A DNA stretch of 64,000 bases from Nocardia acididurans (GCF_016741815.1 NZ_JAERRJ010000014.1:62001-126000); one strand, 5' to 3'. Numbered from the stretch's first letter, positions 34,656 through 43,288 are shown. Translations and numbers: made by a program. The notes: generated by a model not told the origin, from the sequence alone.

Positions 34656-35768
34656 TCAGCCTTCGGCGGCGAGCTGGCCGCAGGCGGCGGCGATTTCCTG
34701 GCCTCGGGTGTCGCGGACGGTGCAGGGGACGCCCTGGGCTTCGACGCGGCGGACGAATTCTCGCTCAACGGGTTTCGGGGAGGCGTCCCATTTGCTGCCC
34801 GGGGTGGGGTTCAGGGGAATGAGGTTTACGTGGACTCGGGAGCCCAGCGCTTTGTGCAGCTTCTTGCCGAGCATGTCGGCGCGCCAGGGGTGGTCGTTGA
34901 TGTCGCGGATCAGGGCGTACTCGATGGAGACGCGGCGGCCGGACTTGTCGGCGTAATAGCGTGCGGCGTCGAGGACTTCGGCGACCGGCCAGCGGTTGTT
35001 GACCGGTACCAGGGTGTCTCGGAGTTCGTCGTCCGGAGTGTGCAGGGAGACAGCCAGAGTCACCGAGAGGTTCTCGTCGGCGAGTTTGCGGATGGCCGGG
35101 GCCAGGCCGACGGTGGAGACGACGACATTGCGCTGGGAGATGCCCAGGCCGTCGGGGGCGGGCGAGGTGATGCGGCGGACGGCGTTCACCACGCGCTTGT
35201 AGTTGGCGAGGGGTTCACCCATGCCCATGAAGACGATGTTGGAGAGGCGGCCGGGGCCGCCGGCGATCTCGCCGTCGCGCAGCGCCGCCGCTGCCGCGCG
35301 CACCTGATCGACGATTTCGGCGGTGGACAGGTTGCGGTTGAGCCCGGCCTGGCCGGTGGCGCAGAACGGGCAGGCCATGCCACAGCCGGCCTGGCTGGAG
35401 ATGCACAGCGTGTTGCGGTCGGTGTAGCGCATGAGCACCGACTCGAGCAGGGTGCCGTCGTTGGCCTTCCACAGCGTCTTGCGCGTGCTGCCGTCATCAC
35501 AGGCGATATGCCGAACCGGGCTCAGCAGCTGCGGAAACAGCGTCTCGGCGACCTTCTCCCGCACCGACTCCGGCAGATCGGTCATCTGCGCGGGATCGGC
35601 CTGCAGCCGCCCGTAGTACTGCCGGGCGATCTGATCGGCCCGGAACTTGGGTAGACCGAGCTTCTCGACCGCTTCCTTACGCTCACTCGCGTCGAGGTCG
35701 GCGAGATGCCGCGGCGGCATGCCACGGCGGGGGGCGTCGAAAACAAGGGGAAGCGGGGCGGCAGTCAT
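34656..35768 (-). CDS. rlmN: 23S rRNA (adenine2503-C2)/tRNA methyltransferase RlmN
   Basis: A 370-aa radical SAM enzyme that methylates A2503 of 23S rRNA and A37 of some tRNAs. The 4Fe-4S motif is CGMACPFCATG. GMGEPLANY is the SAM-binding strand, and the methyl-carrying Cys is in PCTVRDTRG near the C-terminus. Normal length. First gene of the rlmN-cdsA-frr-pyrH housekeeping block, though a rightward LapA-like gene separates it from cdsA. Confidence 0.96.
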   Translation of the reverse strand: MTAAPLPLVFDAPRRGMPPRHLADLDASERKEAVEKLGLPKFRADQIARQYYGRLQADPAQMTDLPESVREKVAETLFPQLLSPVRHIACDDGSTRKTLWKANDGTLLESVLMRYTDRNTLCISSQAGCGMACPFCATGQAGLNRNLSTAEIVDQVRAAAAALRDGEIAGGPGRLSNIVFMGMGEPLANYKRVVNAVRRITSPAPDGLGISQRNVVVSTVGLAPAIRKLADENLSVTLAVSLHTPDDELRDTLVPVNNRWPVAEVLDAARYYADKSGRRVSIEYALIRDINDHPWRADMLGKKLHKALGSRVHVNLIPLNPTPGSKWDASPKPVEREFVRRVEAQGVPCTVRDTRGQEIAAACGQLAAEG

Positions 35769-35881
35769 AACCCTTCCAGTGTTCCATCCGAACCGGCGCT
35801 GCGGGCCCTCGGGGCAGGGATGCGCTGGTCACATTGTCGGCAAACTCGGGTGCGGGCGACATATCAGCAGTAAGGGGCAAT

Positions 35882-36244
35882 ATGCGTGCACCGGTCATAG
35901 CCATCAGCAATGATCGAGTTATGACCGCAGACGCCGTGAATCCCGGAGCGGAGCCCAGTGCGGGCGCCGAATCCGTCGAGAAGAAAATCGACAATGTATT
36001 GAAGACCCGAACCGGCTACACCTGGGCCGGACTCGTCATCGCGGCACTGCTCGGCATCCTGGTACTCATCTTCATCCTCCAGAACCTGGAGAACGCCCGG
36101 GTCGAATTCTTCGCCTGGACCTTCCAGATGCCGATCGGTGTCCTGGTGCTCCTCGCCATCATCATCGGAGCACTCGTGATGGGTCTGGTCGGCGGCTGGC
36201 GTATCTTCCAGCTACGCCGGGCCGCCAAGAAAGCCGCGCACTGA
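35882..36244 (+). CDS. LapA-domain (DUF1049) two-helix membrane protein
   Basis: A 120-aa protein with two membrane helices (LVIAALLGILVLIFILQN and IGVLVLLAIIIGALVMGLVG) separated by NARVEFFAWTFQMP, the LapA/DUF1049 pattern. The ATG at 35882 is favoured by AAGGGG 6 nt upstream; a second in-frame ATG at 35921 has no such site. Divergent from rlmN and convergent with cdsA, with a strong hairpin after it. Function in actinobacteria unclear. Confidence 0.8.
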   Translation: MRAPVIAISNDRVMTADAVNPGAEPSAGAESVEKKIDNVLKTRTGYTWAGLVIAALLGILVLIFILQNLENARVEFFAWTFQMPIGVLVLLAIIIGALVMGLVGGWRIFQLRRAAKKAAH

Positions 36245-36254
36245 CCTGCATTTC

Positions 36255-36292
36255 CCGGGGGTTTTCGGGGGCACGGCCCCCGAATCCCCCGG
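36255..36292. terminator. Bidirectional hairpin between LapA-like gene and cdsA
   Basis: A 17-bp stem (36255-36272 with 36276-36292), one internal mismatch, one bulge and an ACG loop. It lies between two converging genes and can serve both. Confidence 0.82.
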
Positions 36293-36298
36293 TGCGCC

Positions 36299-37234
36299 TC
36301 AGAGAAGCGCAGTCAGAACGAGCCAGGAGACGAAGGCCGACGGCAGCATCGAGTCCAGACGGTCCATGATGCCGCCGTGGCCGGGCAGCAGGGTGCCCAT
36401 GTCCTTGATGCCGAGTTCACGTTTGACCTGGGATTCGATGAGGTCGCCGCTGGTGGCCACCAGCACCAGACCCACGCCCAGCAGGACGCCGATCATCGAA
36501 TTGGCCTGCAGCAGCAGGGTCACGGTGAGCAGGCCGCCGATGACGGAGAAGACCAGGGAGCCGGCGAAGCCCTCCCAGGACTTCTTCGGGCTGATGGCCG
36601 GGACCATCGGATGCTTGCCGAACAGGACGCCCGCGACATAGCCGCCGACATCCGAGCAGACCACCAGGATCATGAAGGTGAGAACCCGCAGGTTGCCGTC
36701 CGGCTGATCCAGCATGAGGACGGCGAAGGCCGCGAGCAGCGGCACCCAGGCGAGGACGAAGATGCTGATCGCGGTGTCGCGCAGGTAGTTTCGCGGGGTC
36801 GCCTGTAAGCCGTGGTCGAACAGGCGCCACACCATCACCGTCAGGGCCGTCGCACCGAACGCGCCCACCACCCCCTGCGGGCCCGCCGGCCACGCCAGCC
36901 AGATGATGGCCTGCCCGCCGACCAGCAGCGGGATCCGCGGCACCAGGACATCGGCCTCGCGCAGCCGCTTGGCCACCTCCCAGGTGGCCACGGCCATGGC
37001 CACCGCGATCACGCCGACGAGCACCTTGGGCGCCCACAGCAGGATCGCGATGAGGGACAGTCCCAGCCCGAAACCGACCGCCAATGCCGCGGGCAGGTTC
37101 CGGCCCGCCTTGGAAGCCGGGGCTTTCGCCGCGGCTGTCTCGCTCGGCGCCGCCGCATCACCCGGCGGCACCGCGGTTGTCTCGGCCTCGCCGGTGGCGG
37201 CAGTTTCTTCGGCCACGATTGTCCCGTCGCTCAC
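36299..37234 (-). CDS. cdsA: Phosphatidate cytidylyltransferase (CDP-diglyceride synthase)
   Basis: A 311-aa polytopic membrane enzyme that makes CDP-diacylglycerol from phosphatidate and CTP. The CDS signature is complete near the C-terminus: SQVKRELGIKD...PGHGGIMDRLDS. About eight membrane segments. The N-terminal ~60 residues are an Ala/Thr/Glu-rich tail typical of actinobacterial members. It follows frr by 66 nt on the same strand. Confidence 0.95.
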   Translation of the reverse strand: MSDGTIVAEETAATGEAETTAVPPGDAAAPSETAAAKAPASKAGRNLPAALAVGFGLGLSLIAILLWAPKVLVGVIAVAMAVATWEVAKRLREADVLVPRIPLLVGGQAIIWLAWPAGPQGVVGAFGATALTVMVWRLFDHGLQATPRNYLRDTAISIFVLAWVPLLAAFAVLMLDQPDGNLRVLTFMILVVCSDVGGYVAGVLFGKHPMVPAISPKKSWEGFAGSLVFSVIGGLLTVTLLLQANSMIGVLLGVGLVLVATSGDLIESQVKRELGIKDMGTLLPGHGGIMDRLDSMLPSAFVSWLVLTALL

Positions 37235-37300
37235 TTGTCGTCCGTTCGTCCCTACCCCCGGGCGGCGTCCAAGATGCTCGGAAGCATCGCGCCGACCGGC

Positions 37301-37858
37301 CTAGACCTCGAGCAGTTCGCCTTCTTTGTGCTTGACCAGTTCGTCGATCTGGTGCACGTACTTCTGGGTGGTCTTGTCGAGCTCCTTCTCGGCGCGACCG
37401 ACCTCGTCCTCGCCGGCCTCGCCGTCCTTCTGGATGCGGCCCAGCTCGTCCATGGTCTTGCGGCGCACGTTGCGGATGGCGATCTTGGCGTCCTCGCCCT
37501 TGGCCTTGGCCTGCTTCACCATCTCGCGACGGCGTTCCTCGGTGAGCTGCGGCACGATCACGCGAATGATGTGCCCGTCATTGGTCGGGTTCACACCCAG
37601 GTCCGAATTGCGGATCGCGGTCTCGATGACCTGCAACTGCGACTGCTCGTACGGCTTCACCACCAGCATGCGCGGCTCGGGCACGCTGATGGACGCGATC
37701 TGGGTGATCGGGGTGGGCGACCCGTAGTAGTCGACGACGACCCGGGAGAACATGCCCGGATTCGCGCGACCGGTCCGAATGGAACCGAGGTCGTCCTTCG
37801 CCACCGAGACGGCCTTCTCCATCTTTTCCTCGGCGTCGAAGAGCGCTTCTTCAATCAC
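37301..37858 (-). CDS. frr: Ribosome recycling factor
   Basis: A 185-aa protein of standard length, with the usual SVAKDDLGSIRTGRANP near the N-terminus and VNPTNDGHIIRVIVPQLTEERR in the core (shown here only to identify it). It splits post-termination ribosomes with EF-G. It follows pyrH by 30 nt, so the two are probably one transcript. Confidence 0.97.
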   Translation of the reverse strand: MIEEALFDAEEKMEKAVSVAKDDLGSIRTGRANPGMFSRVVVDYYGSPTPITQIASISVPEPRMLVVKPYEQSQLQVIETAIRNSDLGVNPTNDGHIIRVIVPQLTEERRREMVKQAKAKGEDAKIAIRNVRRKTMDELGRIQKDGEAGEDEVGRAEKELDKTTQKYVHQIDELVKHKEGELLEV

Positions 37859-37888
37859 GGCGTTTCCTCCACAGCTAGTTCTCGTTGG

Positions 37889-38623
37889 TCACGAACGGAC
37901 CAGCGTGCCGATCTTTTCACCGGCGACCGCACGGGCGATATTTCCCTTGGTAAGCAGATTGAACACCAGCATCGGCATCTGGTTGTCCATACACAGACTG
38001 AACGCGGTGGCGTCGGCCACCTTCAGGCCCTGCTCCAGCACTTCCTTGTGCGTGACCTCGGTGTACATGGTGGCGTTCGGGTCCTCGCGCGGGTCCGCGG
38101 TGAAGACGCCGTCGACCGCCTTGGCCATCAGCACCACCTCGGCCTGGATCTCCAGGGCGCGCTGCGCGGCGGTGGTGTCGGTGGAGAAGTACGGCATACC
38201 CATACCCGCTCCGAAGATCACCACACGACCCTTCTCCAGATGCCGCTTGGCGCGCAGCGGCAGATACGGCTCGGCGACCTGGCCCATGGTGATGGCGGTC
38301 TGCACGCGCGTGTCGATGCCCTGCTTCTGCAGGAAGTCTTGCAGCGCAAGGCTGTTCATGACCGTGCCGAGCATGCCCATGTAGTCCGAACGGGCGCGCT
38401 CCATGCCGCGTTCCTCGAGTTCCGCGCCACGGAAGAAATTGCCACCGCCGATGACGACGGCCACCTGGACGCCGTCCTCGACGACCTCGGCGATCTGCTC
38501 GGCGACGGTCTGCACGACATCGGGATCGAGACCGACCCGGCCGCCGCCGAACATCTCGCCACCCAGCTTGAGGAGCACTCGGCGATAGCCCTTGCGGTCG
38601 GGCGCCGTATCCGGGTCCGTCAT
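37889..38623 (-). CDS. pyrH: UMP kinase
   Basis: A 244-aa amino-acid-kinase-fold enzyme converting UMP to UDP. Core motifs: RVLLKLGGEMFGG, VIGGGNFFRG and FGAGMGMPYFSTDT. The ATG at 38623 has GGAG 5 nt upstream. First gene of pyrH-frr-cdsA; its promoter should lie in the 160-nt gap to the XRE gene. Confidence 0.96.
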   Translation of the reverse strand: MTDPDTAPDRKGYRRVLLKLGGEMFGGGRVGLDPDVVQTVAEQIAEVVEDGVQVAVVIGGGNFFRGAELEERGMERARSDYMGMLGTVMNSLALQDFLQKQGIDTRVQTAITMGQVAEPYLPLRAKRHLEKGRVVIFGAGMGMPYFSTDTTAAQRALEIQAEVVLMAKAVDGVFTADPREDPNATMYTEVTHKEVLEQGLKVADATAFSLCMDNQMPMLVFNLLTKGNIARAVAGEKIGTLVRS

Positions 38624-38783
38624 CGGTCTCCTTCTCCTCGGCAGTGAGACTGCACACGCACATGAAAAGACCATCCCGGCACAATTGGTTTACACGGGAC
38701 GGTGACAAGCTTCATCTATCCTGCCTCACGCGCCGTCACGGAGGTGAGCCGACCCTCGCAGACGGTGAGAAATTTGGCGTGTT

Positions 38784-39650
38784 CTATCCGGTTTCGGCCG
38801 TGCGCAGCAGCGCCGAAAGCCGTGTGGCGGCAAGCTCGGTGGCCGGAATCTGCACGACCAGCAGCAATCCGGGATCATCCACCGGACGCGATTGGAACAG
38901 TTCCAGCTCCACCTGACCGACCTCCGGATGATTCACCAGGATGGTTGCGGGCCGGAAGCGGTGCACCGGATACTCCGACCACCACTGCTTGAATTCGAGG
39001 CTCTCCGCCCGCAGACCGGCCACCAGCGCGGTGAGCCGCGGATCGTCGGGGCGGCGGCCCATGGCATCGCGCAACTGGCTCAGCACGGCCCGCGCGGCCA
39101 ACTCCCAGCGCGGCATGCGCAGCCGATTGTCGTTGTCGGTGAACATCATCCACAGCAGATTGCGCCGGGCGGCCGGCATCTCCAGCGGATCGTGACGCAG
39201 CCGCACATAGGCGCTGTTCCAGGCCAGGTAGTCGAAAGCGGCGTCGTAGACGGTGGCGGCATTGGGCAGCATGGCGTCGACGAGGCGCTGCATACGGGCG
39301 TGGTCGCCGTCGCGGCGCTGCTCCTCGGGTTCGGTGAAGCCTGCCAGAAACCGCAGGTGACGGTGTTGATCGGCATCCAGTCGCAGGGTGCGGGCCAGGG
39401 CGTCGATCACCTGGCGGCTGGCGGTGACGTCGCGGCCCTGCTCGAGCCAGGTGTACCAGGTGAGCCCCACGCCCGACAGCTCGGCAACCTCCTCGCGACG
39501 CAGTCCCGGCGTACGCCGGCGCGACGCCTCACCGTAGGGCAGCAGTCCCACATCGCCGGGCTGGAGTTTGCCGCGCTGCGCCCGCAGAAATTCACCCAGC
39601 TGTTGCTGCCGACTACCGCCCGCGCCGTGATTGCCTTTGCCGCTTACCAT
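38784..39650 (-). CDS. XRE-family regulator with MmyB-like ligand domain
   Basis: A 288-aa regulator. The N-terminal helix-turn-helix has the family pattern RRTPGLRREEVAELSGVG...WYTWLEQGRD. The C-terminal MmyB-like domain (about 110-280, with YLAWNSAY and LLWMMFTD) binds small hydrophobic ligands in relatives. The ATG at 39650 has GAGGAA upstream. It is divergent from the NmrA-like/cupin pair and faces an inverted repeat at 39696-39726, so it probably controls that pair. Confidence 0.85.
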   Translation of the reverse strand: MVSGKGNHGAGGSRQQQLGEFLRAQRGKLQPGDVGLLPYGEASRRRTPGLRREEVAELSGVGLTWYTWLEQGRDVTASRQVIDALARTLRLDADQHRHLRFLAGFTEPEEQRRDGDHARMQRLVDAMLPNAATVYDAAFDYLAWNSAYVRLRHDPLEMPAARRNLLWMMFTDNDNRLRMPRWELAARAVLSQLRDAMGRRPDDPRLTALVAGLRAESLEFKQWWSEYPVHRFRPATILVNHPEVGQVELELFQSRPVDDPGLLLVVQIPATELAATRLSALLRTAETG

Positions 39651-39695
39651 TTCGTTCCTCCACCGCCCGTGCCGCCCTCCCGGCACCAGAGCCTG

Positions 39696-39726
39696 GGTAG
39701 CAGTATCGCTACCAGGACAGCGATAC
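39696..39726. promoter_or_regulatory. Candidate operator for the XRE/MmyB regulator
   Basis: Two overlapping inverted repeats: GGTAGC-6 nt-GCTACC (39696-39713) and GTATCGCT-8 nt-AGCGATAC (39703-39726). They sit 45-76 nt upstream of the regulator start and about 65 nt upstream of the divergent NmrA-like gene. Confidence 0.55.
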
Positions 39727-39791
39727 GCCCGGCTTCATAGCGTGATTCTCATCAGATAAACGAAATACCCAGGGAATCAAGGGAGTACGAA

Positions 39792-40676
39792 ATGACCACC
39801 CACACCGCACCGATTCTGGTCATCGGAGCCACCGGCCGCCAGGGCACCGCCACCGCCACCGCACTGCTCGAACGCGGTTGGCCGGTACGGGCTTTCGTCC
39901 GCGATCCGCAGGCCGCCAAAGCCGTCGCGCTGCACGAGGCCGGCGCGGAACTGGCCGTCGGGGATCTCGACGACGAGGACTCACTACGCAAGGCCATGGA
40001 CGGCGTGCACGGCGTCTTCCTCATGATGACCATGATGGAGGGCGTCAACATCAGCCTGGCCGCCGTGGCCGCCGAGGAGAAGCGCGGACGCCGCGTCGCC
40101 GAGATCGTCGGCGAGCTCGGAATCTCGCACCTGGTCTACAGCTCGCTCAGCGGAGTGGGCGAGGACTCGGGGATCGAATACTACGACTCCAAGGAACATA
40201 TCGAGGACGGCATCCGCGAACTCGGGCTGCCCGCCACGATCCTGCGGCCGGTGCTGTTCATGGACAATTTCGCCACCTACAACAAGCCGTCCCGCGATGG
40301 CGACAGCCTGGTGCTGGCGCTGGCGGTCGCCCCCGAGGTGCCCATGCCGGTCATCGCCATCGAGGACATCGGTAGGTTCGCCGCGCTGGCCTTCGACCGG
40401 CCGGATGAGTTCCTGGGCCGCACCCTGACCATCGCCGGCGATATCCTGACGCCGCCGCAGATCGCCGAAATCCTCGGCGCGGCAGCCGGATTGACCCCGC
40501 GCACCGTACAGATCCCGCTCGAGCAGCTGCGCGCCTTCGACGAGCAGGTCGCCAAGATGTTCGCGCACTTCAACACCCACCCGCACGCGCCGATCGACCT
40601 CGCCGCACTGCGCGCGGCGCATCCGGAGCTGCACGACCTGCGGAGCTGGCTGCGCGCCACCGACTGGAAACTGTGA
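39792..40676 (+). CDS. NmrA-like NAD(P)-binding oxidoreductase
   Basis: A 294-aa atypical short-chain dehydrogenase. It starts with the nucleotide-binding loop in ILVIGATGRQG and has the NmrA-type VYSSLSGVGEDSGIEYYDSK and PVLFMDNFAT segments. Substrate unknown. AGGGAG lies 7 nt before the ATG. The cupin remnant begins 10 nt after its stop, so they share a transcript. A second, unrelated-position NmrA-like gene is at 22172. Confidence 0.85.
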   Translation: MTTHTAPILVIGATGRQGTATATALLERGWPVRAFVRDPQAAKAVALHEAGAELAVGDLDDEDSLRKAMDGVHGVFLMMTMMEGVNISLAAVAAEEKRGRRVAEIVGELGISHLVYSSLSGVGEDSGIEYYDSKEHIEDGIRELGLPATILRPVLFMDNFATYNKPSRDGDSLVLALAVAPEVPMPVIAIEDIGRFAALAFDRPDEFLGRTLTIAGDILTPPQIAEILGAAAGLTPRTVQIPLEQLRAFDEQVAKMFAHFNTHPHAPIDLAALRAAHPELHDLRSWLRATDWKL

Positions 40677-40686
40677 GGCGATCACC

Positions 40687-41120
40687 ATGACCGACGGCCT
40701 GCTGGTCCCACCCGGATTCGACGTGGGCGCCCACTGGCATGGCCACGCCGAGGAGATCTTCTACATCGTGGATGGCGAACTCGACCTGCTCGCCTTCCAC
40801 CCGGCCACCACCGCCCTCGGCGACTGGCGCACCTGGGAGGCACAGGACGGCACCAAGGTCTTCCGCGGCGGCCCGGCAGCTTCATGCACGTCCCGGCGGG
40901 CTGCCCGCATGCCTTCTACAACCCCGGAAACTCCACCGCCAAAATGCTTTTCATGGTCACCCCCGCCGGCCACGAACGCTATCTCGCCGAACTCACCGAG
41001 CTGCTCACCTCCGGCGAAGGTACCCCCGACAATGTCGCCGAACTCCGCATCAAACACGACATCCACCAGCTCACGCCGCTGCGGAACCGCCCGGCCGGCC
41101 CCCATAACCATGGGCACTGA
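40687..41120 (+). pseudogene. Cupin-domain gene with frameshift
   Basis: Frame 1 encodes GAHWHGHAEEIFYIVDGELDLL, a typical cupin metal-binding first motif, then runs into unrelated sequence after about 40878. The matching second half (MHVPAGCPHAFYNPG..., HERYLAELTELL) continues in the +1 frame to 41120. Restoring one G in the CCCGGCAGC region (expected Gly-Ser-Phe before MHVP) joins both. The N-terminus also looks short: GLLVPP runs directly into PPGFDVGAHWH, where relatives have about 50 more residues. Either a recent pseudogene or a sequencing error. Confidence 0.72.
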
Positions 41121-41127
41121 ACCATGG

Positions 41128-41154
41128 TTGAAATGCAATAGTTTCAAATATTAT
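41128..41154 (+). promoter_or_regulatory. Promoter with built-in inverted repeat, probably leaderless transcript
   Basis: TTGAAA (41128-41133) and TATTAT (41149-41154), spaced 15 nt, resemble -35 and -10 boxes. The transcription start would fall about 7-8 nt later, at or next to the ATG at 41163, which lacks a ribosome-binding site. TTGAAA and TTTCAA (41142-41147) form an inverted repeat over the promoter. Confidence 0.5.
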
Positions 41155-41162
41155 CGCTGGTC

Positions 41163-41396
41163 ATGAGCACCACCTCGCGCCGTCGCAGCGCCATAGCCGG
41201 ACTCACCAGCTTGGCCTGCGCCGCAACGATTCTCCTGACCGCCGCCCCGGCCACCGCCGACCTCCCCCACACCCCCGCAGCAGCCATTTCCGGCTCCAGC
41301 GAGGTGACCTGGACCTTCCTGCTTCCCTTTCTCACAATCTTCTGCGGCCTGGATTCCGTCAGCGGCGGCACCACCTGTCTGAGCACCCCCGCATAA
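41163..41396 (+). CDS. Small secreted protein, unknown function
   Basis: A 77-aa product with a clear signal peptide (basic start TSRRRS, hydrophobic core, ATA cleavage site before DLPHTP). The ~45-residue mature part has two cysteines and a hydrophobic segment, TWTFLLPFLTIFCGL. No family recognised. No Shine-Dalgarno sequence is visible, consistent with a leaderless mRNA. Confidence 0.5.
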   Translation: MSTTSRRRSAIAGLTSLACAATILLTAAPATADLPHTPAAAISGSSEVTWTFLLPFLTIFCGLDSVSGGTTCLSTPA

Positions 41397-41413
41397 CGCG
41401 TCCCGACAACGAG

Positions 41414-41454
41414 AAAGCCCCTCGCTCATCCAATCCGGATGGGCGAGGGGCTTT
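41414..41454. terminator. Bidirectional terminator after tsf
   Basis: A 12-bp outer stem, AAAGCCCCTCGC with GCGAGGGGCTTT, and an inner CATCC/GGATG stem. Followed by TTTTC rightward and a T-containing tail leftward. It ends tsf and the small secreted gene. Confidence 0.87.
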
Positions 41455-41471
41455 TCGAGTGTGTCAGGCGA

Positions 41472-42287
41472 TTACGCCTGGCCGACCTCGAAGCGGGCGA
41501 AGCGGGTGATGGTGACACCGGCCTCGTCCAGCTGCGCCTTGACGGTCTTCTTGGAGTCGGTGACCGAAGCCTGCTCCAGGAGCACGACGTCCTTGTAGAA
41601 GCCGTTGACGCGGCCTTCGACGATCTTCGGCAGCGCGGCCTCGGGCTTGCCCTCTTCCTTGGCGGTGGCCTCGGCGATCTCGCGCTCCTTGGCGACGAGC
41701 TCGGCCGGGACGTCCTCGCGGGTGAGGTACTTGGCCTTGAGGGCGGCGACCTGCATGCCGGCGGCGCGGGCGGCGTCGGCATCGGAGCCGGTGTACTCGA
41801 CCAGCACGCCCACGGCGGGCGGCAGGTCGGTGGCACGCTTGTGCAGGTAGACGGTGGTGGTGCCGTCGAAGGTCGCCACGCGGCGCAGCTCGAGCTTCTC
41901 GCCGATCTTGGCGGCCAGCTCCTGCAGCACCTGGTCGGCGGTCTTGCCGTCGACCTCAACGGCCTTCAGGGCGTCCAGGTCGGCCGGGCGGGCCTTGGCG
42001 GCCGCCGCGACGATCGCGTTCGCGACGTCCTGGAACTCCTGGTTCTTGGCCACGAAGTCGGTCTCGGAGTTGATCTCGATCAGGACGCCGTCCTGCGCGA
42101 CGACCAGGCCCTCGGCGGTGGCGCGCTCGGCGCGCTTGCCGACATCCTTGGCGCCCTTGATGCGCAGGAACTCGACGGCCTTGTCGAAGTCGCCCGCGTT
42201 CTCCTCGAGGGCCTTCTTGCAGTCCATCATGCCGGAGCCGGTGAGCTCGCGGAGCCGCTTCACATCGGCGGCGGTGTAGTTCGCCAT
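41472..42287 (-). CDS. tsf: Elongation factor Ts
   Basis: A 271-aa guanine-nucleotide exchange factor for EF-Tu. It begins MANYTAADVKRLRELTGSGM and has the diagnostic TDFVAKNQEF. The ATG at 42287 follows the leader from rpsB; the frame is open further upstream but has no family features there. Second gene of rpsB-tsf with a large hairpin between them. Confidence 0.97.
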   Translation of the reverse strand: MANYTAADVKRLRELTGSGMMDCKKALEENAGDFDKAVEFLRIKGAKDVGKRAERATAEGLVVAQDGVLIEINSETDFVAKNQEFQDVANAIVAAAAKARPADLDALKAVEVDGKTADQVLQELAAKIGEKLELRRVATFDGTTTVYLHKRATDLPPAVGVLVEYTGSDADAARAAGMQVAALKAKYLTREDVPAELVAKEREIAEATAKEEGKPEAALPKIVEGRVNGFYKDVVLLEQASVTDSKKTVKAQLDEAGVTITRFARFEVGQA

Positions 42288-42330
42288 CTGGGGCGAGCCT
42301 CCCTTTGTGAGTGAAAGTCTGTGGGGGTCA

Positions 42331-42372
42331 CACCTTGCCGACCGCGTCCCAACGGAGTCGGTCGGCAAGGTG
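42331..42372 (-). terminator. rpsB-tsf intercistronic hairpin
   Basis: A perfect 14-bp stem, CACCTTGCCGACCG with CGGTCGGCAAGGTG, and a 14-nt loop, 22 nt downstream of the rpsB stop. It may be a partial terminator or processing site that sets the S2 to EF-Ts ratio. Confidence 0.75.
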
Positions 42373-42393
42373 AACAGATGCCTCGCGGCTGGA

Positions 42394-43254
42394 TCAGAAG
42401 TCGGCCGGGGTCTTGGTGGCCGGGTCTTCGGTCAGCGCGGCTTCGGCGGCGGTCTCGACAGCCGGGGCCTCGGCGGCCGGGGCGGCCTGGGCCAGCTGCT
42501 CGAGCTCCCACTCGGCGAGGGGCTCGCCGGCGCCGATCTCCGGCTTGGCATCGCCGGTGGCACGCGCGGCACGAGCCTGCACGCCCTCGGCGACCGCGGA
42601 GGCGACGACCTTGGTCAGCAGCGCGGCGGAACGGATCGCGTCGTCGTTACCCGGGATCGGGTAGTCGACCAGGTCGGGATCGCAGTTGGTGTCCAGGATC
42701 GCGATGACCGGGATGTTCAGCTTGCGAGCCTCGCCGACGGCGATGTGCTCCTTGTTGGTGTCGACGACCCAGATGGCCGAGGGCACCTTGGCCATGTCCC
42801 GGATGCCGCCGAGGGTGCGCTCCAGCTTGTTCTTCTCACGCGTCAGCATGAGGATTTCCTTCTTGGTGCGACCTTCGAAACCGCCGGTCTGCTCCATCGC
42901 CTCGAGCTCCTTGAGGCGCTGCAGGCGCTTGTGCACGGTCTGGAAGTTGGTGAGCATGCCGCCCAGCCAGCGCTGGTTCACGTAGGGCATGCCGACGCGG
43001 GTCGCCTCGGAAGCGATCGACTCCTGGGCCTGCTTCTTGGTGCCGACGAAGAGAACGGTGCCACCGTGGGCGACGGTCTCCTTGACGAACTCGTAGGCCT
43101 TGTCGATGTAGGTCAGCGTCTGCTGCAGATCGATGATGTAGATGCCGTTGCGGTCGGTGAAGATGAAACGCTTCATCTTCGGGTTCCACCGGCGGGTCTG
43201 ATGACCGAAGTGCGCGCCGCTGTCGAGCAGCTGCTTCATAGTTACGACAGCCAT
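42394..43254 (-). CDS. rpsB: 30S ribosomal protein S2
   Basis: A 286-aa protein. It starts MAVVTMKQLLDSGAHFGHQT and contains RWNPKMKRFIF, MPYVNQRWLGGMLTNF and IPVIAILDTNCDPD. The C-terminal ~40 residues are an Ala/Glu/Pro-rich extension common in actinobacteria. The ATG at 43254 has GGGAG 3-4 nt upstream and GAGGAG a little further. Its ~190-nt leader contains a hairpin. Confidence 0.97.
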   Translation of the reverse strand: MAVVTMKQLLDSGAHFGHQTRRWNPKMKRFIFTDRNGIYIIDLQQTLTYIDKAYEFVKETVAHGGTVLFVGTKKQAQESIASEATRVGMPYVNQRWLGGMLTNFQTVHKRLQRLKELEAMEQTGGFEGRTKKEILMLTREKNKLERTLGGIRDMAKVPSAIWVVDTNKEHIAVGEARKLNIPVIAILDTNCDPDLVDYPIPGNDDAIRSAALLTKVVASAVAEGVQARAARATGDAKPEIGAGEPLAEWELEQLAQAAPAAEAPAVETAAEAALTEDPATKTPADF

Positions 43255-43288
43255 GGCTCCCGTATCTCCTCTTGTTGCTGGTTGACAC

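Noticed and set aside
36812..38647. Long plus-strand frame opposite cdsA, frr and pyrH
   Set aside because: Runs across three certain housekeeping genes and their gaps; composition is that of an antisense shadow.
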